NCBI GenBank assembly: GCA_008933995.1
Contig: WARS01000047.1
Coordinates: 1,426,001-1,490,000, forward strand
Direction of reading: 5' to 3'
Length of the DNA: 64,000 bases
Source: Datnioides undecimradiatus
Lineage: Eukaryota; Chordata; Actinopteri; Lobotiformes; Datnioididae
Shown here piece by piece: positions 1-11,500 of this stretch. Positions within the stretch are counted from its first letter, which is position 1, and each line of letters opens with the position of its first letter. The notes under the pieces were generated by a model. It did not search any database and had not been told where the DNA came from. It saw only the letters and a list, made by a program, of their open reading frames with translations. A program made the position numbers and the translations under genes.

Positions 1-21
1 ACCTGTTTATTAATCAATGGT

Positions 22-27
22 TTTATT
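22..27 (-). terminator. candidate poly(A) signal of calml4
   Basis: AATAAA on the minus strand (TTTATT on plus), about 430 nt after the calml4 stop at 456-458. A second AATAAA lies at 6-11. The interval 28-455 would then be 3' UTR. The true end could lie beyond the window edge. Confidence 0.45.
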
Positions 28-455
28 CCATATGAATATGTATATATTGTGCTTTATACCAAGAAATAAAACTTGTGAAAAAAAAAAGAAATTATAAGTT
101 TTTATATCACTGTTCTCAAATGCCAAGGGTTTTAAATACTTAAAATGAAATTAAAAACTTTAAACAGAAACAGATAGGATGTGCATTCAAACTTTTCTAC
201 ACATAGTTTAGAAAGATAATGTGATTTAACACTGATCTGTGCAAAGTTTTCCATATCACTTAATAGCTTTTAATATATCACTCACAACATGCAGGTAAAT
301 ACTCAAAATATAAAATAATTTGTGTGGGTTAAGGCTCGATCCCATTAGAGAATAACCATATCACATGGTGTCAGTTACAGATATAACAACATTGCCTCAG
401 TTAAAGACGTTCAGTCAGACAACATCTGTCGTTTTCCAGTTTTTCCTTGAACAAA

Positions 456-3400
456 TCAGTAATCAACAGGCGGCAGCGTCACCATCCGGGTGAACTCTTC
501 ATAGTTGACTGTCCCGTTCGACTTGACGTTTGCCTCCTTGAAGAGGTCGTCCACTAATCAAAGAATCAGAGAAAACAGCTTCATAAGTGAACTTGACAAA
601 AAAAAGCTCGATATCTGAAAAAGTCATTCGTCTCCCACGATAATTCAGAGCTCTGACATGACGTGCAGTTTGGAGTAAGAGGGTCCCTGCTGGACTGTGG
701 GAGTTTTTGACTGTCTGACAACAACTCCTTCATAGCGTAGAGCTGGCAGCCACCACAACCTCTGTGATGAGCCAGACTGAGTGTGTTTGTCAGAACTGGA
801 GTTAGAAAAATAGGGATTTTTAAAAGCTCATTTCTAATGAAACAAACTCAATATCTATCTCTAACTTTTTTTTTCTAAAAACCACCAGGAAGACAATTCA
901 TACCATGTGTAACCTATTGTGAGTCTTATTGCAGCTACTATATTAAGATGTTTAACACAGTGTTAACAAAACTGAGCACATTATACTACTGTATCGTCAT
1001 GAGTGTGCCACTACAGTTAAGTCACACCAAACATCAGATTTAAAAACGTCAGGTGCTGATTGGCTTATGTAGCATTGTTATGAACTTGTCTTCATGCTTT
1101 ACGTAAAATATGTATTTTAAAAAATTGTAAAATTGTATTTGATGCTAATTAGTATTGCAACTCCTCTACCTACATATCAGAGGGAAATATTGTTCTTCAC
1201 CGCACTGTATTACAAACAGTTATTGGTTACAGTTTATTAAGTAGTCTCTCAACCAGTTCAATCAGTAAAATGTTAATAGTCAAAAACCATAATTGAACAA
1301 CATTATACATCATAATACACTGCTCAAAAAAATAAAGGGAACACTTAAACAACACAATGTAACTCCAAGTCAATCACACTTCTGTGAAATCAACCTGTCC
1401 AGTTAGGAAGCAACACTGATTGTGAATCAATTTCACTTGCTGTTGTGCAAATGGAACAGACAACAGGTGGAAATGAGAGGCAATTAGCAAGACAACCCCT
1501 ATAAAGGAGTGGTTCTGCAGGTGGTGGCCACAGATCATTTCTCTGTTCTCATCCTTTCTGGCTGATATTTTGGGTACTTTTGCATTTTGTCAGTCCTCTC
1601 ATCCCTAGACGTAACAGACGTGACAGAGTCTGGAGACGCCGTGGAGAACATTCTGCTGGATGCTACATCCTCCAGCATGACCAGTTTGGCGGTGGGTCAG
1701 TAATGGTGTGGGGAGGCATTTCTTTGGAGGGCCGCACAGCCCTCCATGTGCTAGCCAGAGGTACCCTGACTGCCATTAGGTACCGGGATGAGATCCTCAG
1801 ACCCATTGTGAGACCATATGCTGGTGCAGTGGGCCCTGGGTTCCTTCTGATGCATGACAATGCTAGACCTCATGTTGCTGAAATGTGTCAACAGTTCCTG
1901 CATGATGAAGGCATTGATGCTATGGACTGGCCTGCCTGTTCCCCAGACCTGAATCCAATCGAGCACATCTGGGGCATCATGTCTCGTTCCATCCACCAAC
2001 GCCACATTGCACCACAGACTGTCAAGGAGTTGACTGATGCTTTAATCCAGGTCTGGGAGGAGATCCCTCAGGAGAACATCCGCCGCCTCATCAGGAGCAT
2101 GCCCAGGCATTGTAGGGAGGTCATACAGGCACGTGGAGGCCACACACACTACTGAGCCTCATTTTGACTTGTCCTGAGGAATTTCCACTCAAGTTGGATC
2201 AGCCTGTAATGTGATTTTCCACTTTTATTTTGAGTATGATTCCAAATCCAGATGTCCAGGGGATAATAATTTTGATTTACATTGATCATTTTTATGTTAT
2301 TTTGTACTCAACGTATTCCACTATGTAATGAATGAAGATTTTCAACTGGAATATTTCATTCATTGAGATCTAGGATGTGTTATTTCAGTGTTCCCTTTTA
2401 TTTTATTTTTTTTGAGCAGTGTATATATCAACAGGGGGCATCTTTCTGTACTTTTACATTTGATACTTTAGGTATGTTTTAAAGTTACGTATTTCTGTAG
2501 TCATGTATTAAGTAAAAGTTATAAATACCTCCTCCAGTGGTTTAATATAATCAATAGTATATTTATCCTACTAAAGAGTCAGTCTAAACTTCCCTTACTC
2601 TGACACAAGATGCTAAACAAAACAAAATGTTTCACCAGTCTCCTTTAAATTCATTCTGACAACAAACTAAAATGAGCACTCAGACTGGTGTATTGCAGCA
2701 GAATTAGTGCAAATTGCTGTAGTTAGGAGCCGAACAGCTTCAAAGCACTACTGCCTACTCTCTTAGTTTAGTGGCATCATTATCTGCTTTAATGGTTGGG
2801 GAATCCAAGAACTCGATGGAAGTCTCCCCACAGGGAAGCAGCAGAGCTTGATTTTATATATAAGCTGCTTTGTGTGCTCAGCTACCATTCAGAGGCAGTA
2901 CACTGACAGATTATGAATAAATGTTTTATATTGCTTTGAGGCCACTAATTGTATGAATGACTGATCCTGTGCTTTGAAAGACAAATGACATCAAAATCAA
3001 GCCCAGAAATGTAACTGGATATCAGCGCCCCTGCAGGAGTTTTTCCATCAAACTCTCAGCTTCAAACTTGTTTGACAGGTTGATTATTCGGTCTGAGTGC
3101 CCTCCCTTCAAATATTAATTGAACGAAATCCACTGTGTCCTAAAAGGGAGGACAGGGACAGGCTTTTTTAAAATGGGGTTGCATCAGGTAACCTTATCCA
3201 TAATCGGGTGTGTTAGCTACAGCAGATGGTGATCAATACACTCCCACTGTTTTGCTTTTGGTAGAGCAACAGGAGTTCGGATGTAGGAAGCTGCGAACTT
3301 GCGGCTCGACAGTGTCAGCGGTAAATGTGTTTTAGCCACCCCTCCAAAAAAGGCCTACCTTCCCTCTGCTGCTTTACCTTACCACCAGACAGTCGCGTCC

Positions 3401-6191
3401 AGCAGAAAACTGAAGCTGTTATTCTTTCTTCAGATTCACCAGACCACCAGAATCCTTTGATAAAGACTCTGATTTTTCTTCACTGAATATCACTGACTCG
3501 ATCGTTTGTGTTGTTGCATGACCTTAAAGGGGTTAGTCTTGACTCATCGAAGACACACAATAACACAAACAAACTAACCGATCGAGGTAATAGTAGACCA
3601 GAAGCTCCTGGGCTCTGTAAAATTACTGTTTTCATCCAAGGAGTCTGGTGACTTTGGAAAGAGCAACATAAAAGCTTTAATTCCTCGCCAGGAAGAGCTG
3701 TCTGATGGGAAGATAAAACAGAGAAAATACTGTAACTAAGGCATACATTTATATTATTGATGTTACTCACACTGGTTGAAATACATCCTGCTGCTGACTT
3801 CGTCCATACCAGGACATTGCGTTTCCTACACCAGTAGTCGTGCCACCTGTCCAAACCGTACTGTCCGTACCATAGGGACCACCATCTCCTGTGGCTAATA
3901 TACTGACTATGGATAAGTACCTTATACAACTCTACTTTAAAAAACCCAAACTATCCCTTTAAGGTGCATTAAACTCTCTAAGTGTGAACTAAAATGTTAT
4001 ACTCTGTCTCGTATTATATATTTACAGGATATTTTCAAGGTATTCAGATCTGTTTGACTGCAGCTTCTTCCTTCCACAGCTCATTCAAGAAGGCACACCT
4101 GAAGATACGACCATGTTCACAGCAGAGGAGAAGATGGTAAGTCTGTCAGAAAGCTGTGTTACAAAGGCAGATTGTAGGACAGCTATACCAGGAGACACCA
4201 AGCTGAGCGAGAAAGCCATACTCGGTGTGGTCAGAGAGCCAGTAGATTGTTCACTCTGTGGAGCTCACGGCGCCATGGGAACATGCAGTAAATGTGACAC
4301 ATGAAAGGAAAATACTTGGCTGTTGTGAGCTGTGAGGTGAGGAGGGGGAGAGAGCCAAGCGAGCTGAGGCAGGCTGGGCTAGAAACCACTGTTTGGACTG
4401 TCATACTGAATATGTATTGATCTTTGTCCTTTTATTGGCTACAAATGTCTATTTAAGTCTTATCTAATATAAACAGGTTAATTCCAAACCACCGCAAATC
4501 CAAGTTTTCACCCCTGGTAGTTTGATATTCATTGCAGTCATAAAAGTAGAGATGAGTTATTCATTGTTTTGGCTCTCCTTTGACACATTGATTTTTAAAT
4601 GAAGCAGTGACATTCAAGTTCAAGGGTATTTTGGCGTATTCACATTCATACTGGATGAATAGTGCAGCACATTTTATTTCGGGGAATGTATCAAAAGGTG
4701 CTACAAATCCAGCAGGGCTCATTGGTTTTTGGTGTTAATAGTTTCAAATTAAAACTTAGATTTCAGAGTTAAACCTCACAGTCAAACTCATAGCAACACA
4801 GGGGCTTCCTCCTGTGTTGTCTGTTGCTTGATTTCTGTCAGAGGTGAGTTTGTACATTCTGCAGATTTTCAGTTTGAGCTTCTTAATCAGCATTTGTATT
4901 ACCTTCTTTGTTTGTGAGTTTCTCTCCTAACTTGGTGAGCTTGGCCCGGAGCTCAGACGCCTGGATGTAACCTTTCTTCTGCTTGTCTGTCATCCTCAAG
5001 GCCTCCAGGATCTCTGTCTTAGGGTCCTCCTGTTGCATCTGTCTGTGCATCATTGTCAGGAAGGTAGAGAAGTCCAGCTCGCCTGTCTTATCTACTACAT
5101 GAATGTAGTACACAAAATTGGTCATGGTCAGATAATCAAGAAAAAAAGATCTGTGTTAGCTGAGTTAACGAGTTAAATTCTATTTAGCATGTGTAATAAA
5201 ATTGGACATAAGACATATTGTAACAGAAATATCGTTATTGAAAGAGGTTCACATTTATTTTTGGTTGAATTTTAGTTAAAAGGTCTGAAAACAGAGTTTT
5301 TTTCATACTTTCTAATCACATTGTGCACATTGTCTAGAAACATATTTGTGGGTTTTAAGCTCTAGGAATAAATTGTAATTTTAAGGAGAAACAGGTTCTC
5401 TCAGTCTATGTCAGTATGATACTATATAATTCTATTAATAATGATTAATTCTATTATTATTTTATTCTATAAATACCCTGTCATTTGGATAGTTGTTTTT
5501 ATATTTTTCTACATTTTTATCTATAATTGCCTTATTTATAAATTCTTTAATCACAATAATTACAATAATCTATTAATAGACAAGTTCATAGATATATGGA
5601 CGTATTAAGTTGTACTTTACTGATTTTGTGAACTTGAAGATGTCTTTCGATTTCTCCGAGCGTGGGACTTGTACCCAGGCAGCGCATAACTGTGATCAGG
5701 TCTTTGGCATCGATCTTGCCCTTTTGCTTCTTGTCATACAAAGAAAAGCACTCTTTGAACTCTGTGAGGGAAATGGAAAAAGCTTTAAATTACATCAGCT
5801 CAGTTTAATTCATTGTACCGTTTAGTAAAGGACGTTTCTCAGATTAGACCATTGTACAATCAAAGGTTTTCTAAGAAACATATATTGCCATTACTTCACA
5901 GTGACAAATACAACCAAGCAAGGTCAGAGTTTGGTTCTTATGTGCTTTCAAAACTTTATCAATTTACATGTACAGTACAGAGGAAAAACAGAGGTAGATT
6001 AAGGCTAAAACATGGAAAACAACATGCATGGTTGTACTCTGCTCTTACCATTGATCTGAACTGGTGTGAAGAATTTAGCCTGCAAGGTGACAATTAAATG
6101 TCACTTGTTAGTTCACAAACATTGCCATTGTTAAAGAAAAGAAAACACATGAAGAATGGTGGAACAGACAGAAATGTCTTGCTCTTACCAT
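456..6191 (-). CDS. calml4: calmodulin-like protein 4, five coding exons, complete
   Basis: Coding exons in transcript order: 6191-6189, 6079-6049, 5761-5621, 5091-4903 and 553-456. All junctions are GT/AG, and the sum of 462 nt gives 153 aa, which I recall as the human CALML4 length. Recognisable blocks are KECFSLYDKKQKGKI (EF-hand 1), GELDFSTFLTMMHRQM (EF-hand 2), KKGYIQASELRAKLTKLGEK (EF-hand 3) and VDDLFKEANVKSNGTVNYEE (EF-hand 4), ending in TLPPVDY. The 12-residue loops lack the usual acidic calcium ligands (for example D-K-K-Q-K-G in loop 1 and D-K-Q-K-K-G in loop 3), so calcium binding is probably lost. That fits the known family role as a myosin light chain (MYO7B, intermicrovillar adhesion complex). 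The first coding exon holds only the ATG, directly followed by the donor. The acceptor of exon 4 could also be 5094, but 5091 matches the family length. The next gene upstream, cln6, is co-oriented. Confidence 0.93.
1318..2421 (+). mobile_element. Tc1-like (DD34E) DNA transposon, internally deleted
   Basis: The terminal inverted repeats begin CACTGCTCAAAAAAATAAAG and end with the complement (TTTTTTTTGAGCAGTG). TA duplications lie at 1316-1317 and 2422-2423. The element is 1,104 bp, about half a kilobase shorter than a typical full Tc1 element. It inserted in the last intron of calml4, inside an older repeat. The ends are nearly intact, so it could be mobilised in trans only if a matching transposase exists elsewhere in the genome. 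Confidence 0.93.
1604..2155 (+). pseudogene. C-terminal part of a Tc1-like transposase
   Basis: The reading frame from RDRVWRRRGE through GGGSVMVWGGIS to the stop after GGHTHY matches the C-terminal two thirds of Tc1 transposases. The second catalytic Asp (LLMHDNARPH) and the Glu (SPDLNPIEHIW) are present with 34 residues between them, the DD34E spacing. The paired helix-turn-helix DNA-binding domain and the first catalytic Asp (an FTDE-type motif) are missing, removed by an internal deletion whose junction lies near 1595-1605. The protein therefore cannot be an active transposase. The remaining frame is open to the natural stop, which suggests a fairly young copy. Confidence 0.9.
2541..3138. 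other. calml4 intron 4 sequence, nothing recognised
   Basis: AT-rich intronic sequence between two repeats. I see no exon, RNA gene or clear element. Confidence 0.5.
3139..3964. repeat. foldback element with ~340-bp inverted arms
   Basis: The left arm on plus and the right arm read on minus share the same order of words. First come CCTAAAAGGGA / CCTTAAAGGGA, then TTTTTTAAA followed by TTATCCATA and AGATGGTG. Further in are CAGACAG and a block of the form CACCAGA...CTCCTTTGAT. The arms run from about 3139-3480 and 3610-3964, around a spacer of roughly 130 bp containing CGATCGAG. Identity by eye is about 70-75%. I recognise the right half as a common teleost interspersed repeat, but do not know its formal family. 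It sits in calml4 intron 4. A 149-codon open frame across it on minus (3480-3929) has no recognisable domain. Confidence 0.7.
3965..4902. other. rest of calml4 intron 4, nothing recognised
   Basis: There is no exon on either strand. A 63-codon frame at 4113-4304 has no family features. Confidence 0.5.
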
Positions 6192-8117
6192 TTTTGCAGT
6201 TGCTTTCTTTCTTTCCAGGAAGGGAAGAGTTTTCTATAGCCCACGTCACCTGTCCCTCCACCTCTGTTTAAAGTCCACCACCTGTCAGCCTCTACGTAAT
6301 TTAATATGTGTTGCTGTGGAAACACCGATACCAGATCCAGTCTGCTGCATTGTCCTTTCCCTTTCCACCCCTCCAATAAAAAGGAGGCAACCACTTATTA
6401 CCAGTCAATAACCATATGATACTGCTGTGTCGTATCATAACAGGAAGTACTTTGTAACCAAAAAAATGACAAGATTCTAAGCCACTTTAAACATTTGTGT
6501 TGTTGTTGTTGTGTTGTCTTGTTGTCATACATGAAGCGCTAACAGGCTCTTTGCAAAAATAGATCATTTAAAGCACATTCTGTGCCACCTGAGATAGTTT
6601 AAGAGAAAAATATGAATAAAACCCAGCAAGTAGAGAGTCAGTTGTGACATTTTAATAAAGATGAACATCTGTAAAACCTGAACAGAGAGAGAAACCAGTA
6701 ACTCAACAGTATTTCATAAGTAACAAGCTGATCTTAAAAGTCCAGTGTGTAGGATTTAGGGGAATTTATTAAGAAATATGTAATATAATATTCATTTCTA
6801 TGTTTCCATTTGTGTATAATCACATATAAATACTAGCTTAGTTTAGAATGGTTCTCTACATTTACATTGGGAGTGATGAGCTTCCACCTCATCCGCCATG
6901 CTGCCCTGCCATGTTTCTACAGTAGCTCAGAATGGTCAAACCAAACGTTGACTCTAGAAAGAGCCCAGATTTTTTGTGGCCACCTTAGCTTCTCCTTTAC
7001 ATTTGGATGGGCAGGGTGAGTGGAGGTGTTTCAGCCAGCGGCAATCTGTAACCTCACCGCTAGAGGCCACTAAATCCAACACACTGGTCGTTTAAACCCT
7101 GGTGCAATATTTTAAAATCAAAAACAGAATTTTATATAAAGAGCAAAAACTTCTCTACTCTCTAGTCATCTACTCAACATATAAAACAAAAAATGTACAA
7201 ATTGTAAAAATGGTACAAAAACAAAATTGCATTTTTATCTTAAAAGTCATTGCTCATGTTTAGTAACATAAATGTAACTTAATAATAGACTTATTGTCAT
7301 TGTGAACACTGTCATATTACATAGTAGTTACACACGTGTCAAAAATAACTCAATAAAGAACTGTACGTTGTCAGCGAGTGTACAGTGTCACTCATGCTGT
7401 GCTATTATGACCATGGGAAAATAAAATAATTCACAGCCCTCATGCCTACACAGATGAAAATGTAACTTTCATCTAATCCATCTAAGTGTGAAAACCTTAA
7501 ATACTAGAGAGAATTTACTCTTTTGAAAAGAATACTCCGCGTTGAAAGAGTCCTGCATTAAGTATTCTGTTTTCAAATACTCCTTCAAAACACATTTTTA
7601 TAGACTTGCTTTCTCGACTAACCAACAGACTCTGTTTGTCAGGTCGCCATCAAACTTGTATTATTATATGCGACACTTTTATCTCTTATTTTTGTATCTA
7701 AGTTGTTGTCTTTACTTTTTCTTCAAATGGTACACTATATGTTTGTCTCAGTAGTGAAGTTTGTGCATCTTGCTTAATAAGTGCAATGTAATTTAGGATT
7801 TATTGATATTGTTATTCATAAAAAAAAATGGTGCATTTAGAAAGTCAGAAAAGCCCACCATCTTCTCTTTTTTTTCTTGGAAGCCAGACAGGAGCAGCTG
7901 TAACTGGCAGGCAATTTACTGAACAGTTTCTTCTAAGTTGTTACAGATCAACCTCACAGCATTCAGTCCTTGATGGGTTGGATTCTTTGGTAAGGTTAAG
8001 CAAAGTACAACTTGTATTTCCTCTTTTTTTAGTGAATGTACCATACACTTATTCACTTGGATTGACTTCTTTTTATAAAAGCTTTACTTCGTCATTGGCT
8101 GGTAGGAAGCAGACGGT
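6192..8117. other. intergenic region between cln6 and calml4
   Basis: The 5' flank of calml4 begins here; its transcription start could not be fixed. Apart from a short inverted-repeat element (6742-7087) the stretch is AT-rich and unremarkable, with no coding frame showing family similarity. Confidence 0.6.
6742..7087. mobile_element. short non-autonomous DNA transposon (MITE)
   Basis: The terminal inverted repeats are CCAGTGTGTAGGATTTAG (left) and CTAAATCCAACACACTGG (right), differing at one position. The 346-bp body has no coding capacity. The sequence belongs to a short element very common in teleosts. Its ends resemble hAT elements, but I do not see a clean 8-bp target duplication (AAAAGT versus TCGTTT), so the superfamily is uncertain. 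Confidence 0.75.
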
Positions 8118-8121
8118 CTTA

Positions 8122-8131
8122 TTTATTTATT
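8122..8131 (-). terminator. candidate poly(A) signal of cln6
   Basis: Overlapping AATAAA hexamers on the minus strand (AATAAATAAA), about 400 nt after the cln6 stop codon. This implies a 3' UTR of about 8100-8530. Confidence 0.5.
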
Positions 8132-8530
8132 GTCAGTTGGTGAGAGAATTTGAGACTGCTGTGTTTTAATAAGGCTTGATTACAAAAACTGCAATGCAAC
8201 TAAAAGAAGCACATCTGCCCCAGGGTCCCCAGCCCTCTGGAGCTCTGGCTTGTCTAACTGGCAATTACTGTGTGGTAATTTGATTAATTTCTAGTAGCTA
8301 TCTGCGCTAACGTGGGATTGTAAGAGTAAAATGGGAGTCAAACAATCAGGACAACATTTCATCAAACATCACAAGTGGAACCTGTTAAACACTGTGCATA
8401 TAAACACAGCCATATGTTCATTGGGTTTGTCTCTTCTCTCTATTTCCCACAGAAACAGAGTGAGGAGAATAACCCCCTGATTATATGGCTGAATCCCACA
8501 GAACCTTGTGGTGAGATGGACAGATGTAAT

Positions 8531-11500
8531 TCAGTGGTTCTTCTGGATATACAAGGTGTAGTAGGACCAGGGTTCCGGGACATAAATGAGCCCGGGGTAC
8601 TTTTTGCGGAGCACCGGGTCGTTCCACAGAAAGGCTACCCAGACTGCCAACAGTAGCACAGTAACACTGAAACTATAGAACAGGAACAAGCCATTGCTGT
8701 CTGGGATGAAGCCTTTACGCTGTTGATGTATCACCATGGCAACCATGGCAAGGAAGGTGAGGAGGAAAAGTTCAGTGATTTGTCCCTCAGTGACTAAGTA
8801 CCTTGAGGAAATGAATAAAAAAGAAATGTCAGAAACTCAGAGAGCAACACTAACTTTTAATTAGTGACACAAAGTTGAAAGAACACAATATTTCTGCATA
8901 AGGTTTACAGAGACAAAGTATTTGTTTATTAATTATTACATGATCAGTTAAATAAAAAATCTTTGTTTTTACAAGAGGCACATTTTTTAGGTTTGTGTCA
9001 TTGACCAACGTAGCTCTATTCAAGCTGAATTTCTGCACATTTCTGCAAGTAAATATGGAGGTGACAGAGCTTGCTACTTCCACGTGTTGCTATTGCTTTC
9101 ATTTTTCATTTCCAAATGACAAGTAAGCACAGCATTTTAAATTGGTTCAGTCAAACTTTCATTTTTCTTATTATGTAAGCAACCCCAGTTGTAAATGTTA
9201 CAGTGTTTACTGCCAATCATCTGACAAAAGAAGGAAATTGATTTGCACACTGCTGTTGCAGACTTTGTCACATTTAGACCTAATTTAATAGGTTGGTCAA
9301 CATAAAGTTTGCATGTAAAAATTCAAATTAATTAAAGTAGTAAATTTAAAGATGTGGTCTAGACTGCAGGATAATTGGGACTGAGGGAAAGTCCATTAGC
9401 TGGTCATAGTTAATGCTAATGTATTTACCCAGTGAATTCACACATATTATATCTAACTATCATTTTCATTATTATACATTTATACTGAATGCATATGTCA
9501 TGTTTTTGTATTTTGTATTATGCAAGCCTTCATTCACTTCTTTCTTCTTACTGACATCCATTTGCTATCTAAGCCAAGCTGAGCTCATCAGAGTGTGCAG
9601 CTGCACAACCCACTGATATTGTATCGATGCTGACATGTAGTAATATTTGATTTTGTTCTCATGGCCCAGCACTAGTTTAAAAAGCACAGAGAGTAAAAAG
9701 CACACTATGTGATTGACATGGATCGCATCTCTAAACTATGGATTTACTAAAGACTATCCCTTACAGTTTACATCAGATGCTGATGTCTATTAAGGTTTTT
9801 TTTTTCTTTTTAATAAAACATTTAAGTCATGTATTCATGGAGGACACACACAGAAGATTTTTAAATAAGTGACAAGGTGACTGACCAATAGTAGAGGGCG
9901 CTGGGTCCCAGCAACAGCCAACCAGAGACTGGAATCTTCTGTTCTTTGGCCTTGGTGAAGCAGCCGGTGAAGTAGATGAACAGAATAATGAAGAAAGGAA
10001 TATACCTAGAATAAAACTTCATTAATAAATGTTGTGCCATGACCATAAAAAATGCTGGAATTGGCAGGCGCAAAGCATAATACCATGGTTTAACCCAACA
10101 GTTTGACCACTGCGCAAAAATAGGTATCTCAAACTGCAGGTAACCATAGAAACAGCGATAATACAAAACTCTTTATTACCGCTCTTTATTACTGTTAAAC
10201 AAATCTAGGTCTGAAGCAATTAGTCAATGAATCAATTGACAAGAAATGCAGCTATTTTGATATTAAAATAATCGTTCCAATCATTTTTCTGCACATATGT
10301 AACAACACGTGAACCACAACATCAACATCTGCAGGATAACCAGGAGGGATGTTCTTTCTTTCTGTTCTATTCTGTCAATCCTGTGACTTTAAACATCCTC
10401 ATCTCATTGTATGATTTTTATTATTATATATTTATACAAAATATGCCTCATGTTTTGCTTTTTGTATCATGCAGAAAAAAACTTTATTCACTCTGTTTCT
10501 TACTGACCTCCATTTGCTAGCTTTGAATTAAAAGACTAAGCTGAAATCATCTGAGAGTTTGCAGCCATTGAGATTCCCACGCACTGATAACTGGCCGCAG
10601 TCTCCACTGTCTTAACAGTCTCTGAATCTACACATTTTCTCTTGGTTAATTGGTTTCTTGCATCTATGTGGCTTCAAAAGACAGGGCATTTATATTATAA
10701 TCATATTTATTATTCGGATTTCAACAGGAGGTAGAAAAAAAAAAAAACTCCAGCTCATAACAACATTTTCCATGAATTCTGTCACATTTATGTCATTTAC
10801 CAGTGCAGTATATGCACATCACTAATCACTTTCATAAAAACATACCACATTAAATGTCCCAGCTGTTCATCATAATAATACAGCAGCTCAAAGGAGTCAA
10901 TCTGTGAAGGAAGGATGAAAAAGGAGGAAGAAATTAGTAGAAACTTGATACAGCATTCACCTGCATTCAGTATTGTTTTACTGTACCGCTCAGTATCTGT
11001 CTTATGCAACAGTGCCACCTACTGTTCTAGTATAATGTACATTTTATTATGGCAGTCAAGTATGAGTAACATACACTCTGCTTTATTTGGCACCCGTTGA
11101 AATGTCACAGATCTACCACAAACTTTACAGTACCATACAGTCATGGTTGCTGATGATGTTGTACTAACATGCAGCGCATTGAAATGAGTTGCAAATATTC
11201 CTTCCCACTCATGTTTGTAAGTGTTAAGAACACCTCTCAGCATAATACAGGCCAGTTTAAAATCACTGCAACCTTAATAAAAAAACATAAAGTTCCAGTG
11301 TCACTCAAACGTCAACACCATTATCCGAGCAGAGGGGCTGTATTGGATTGCATTACATTTTACAGTTGTACCAAATGAAGCAGCCACTGTGTGTACTTAA
11401 CTGGTCTGTGACAGATGGCAAATTAGAGGAAAATCCCTGAATGCTTGAGAGGAATTATAACAAATGCAGATGCTTCCATGAATGACACGAGGGGGACCTG

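Larger units (their letters stand above)
1130..2540. repeat. interspersed repeat family A (hAT-like, non-autonomous), split by a Tc1 insertion
   Basis: The left part (about 1130-1315) contains the family segment CAGAGGGAAATATTGT, and the right part (2424-2540) contains GTACTTTTACATTTGATACTTT and ends near CCTCCTCCAGTGG. Together they read as one copy of a repeat I know from many teleost genomes, rich in AAGTAAAAGTA-like words with CAGTGGTGGA-type ends. The two halves are separated exactly by the TA-flanked Tc1 element at 1318-2421. The hAT assignment rests only on the ends. Other fragments of the family lie near 34789, 41803 and 42313. Confidence 0.6.

Noticed and set aside
3480-3929. 149-codon minus-strand frame in calml4 intron 4
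   Set aside because: It lies wholly in the foldback repeat; the same sequence is widespread in teleosts as a non-coding repeat.
5610-6097. Plus-strand open frames at the calml4 5' exons
   Set aside because: They are antisense shadows of calml4 exons 2 and 3 on the minus strand.
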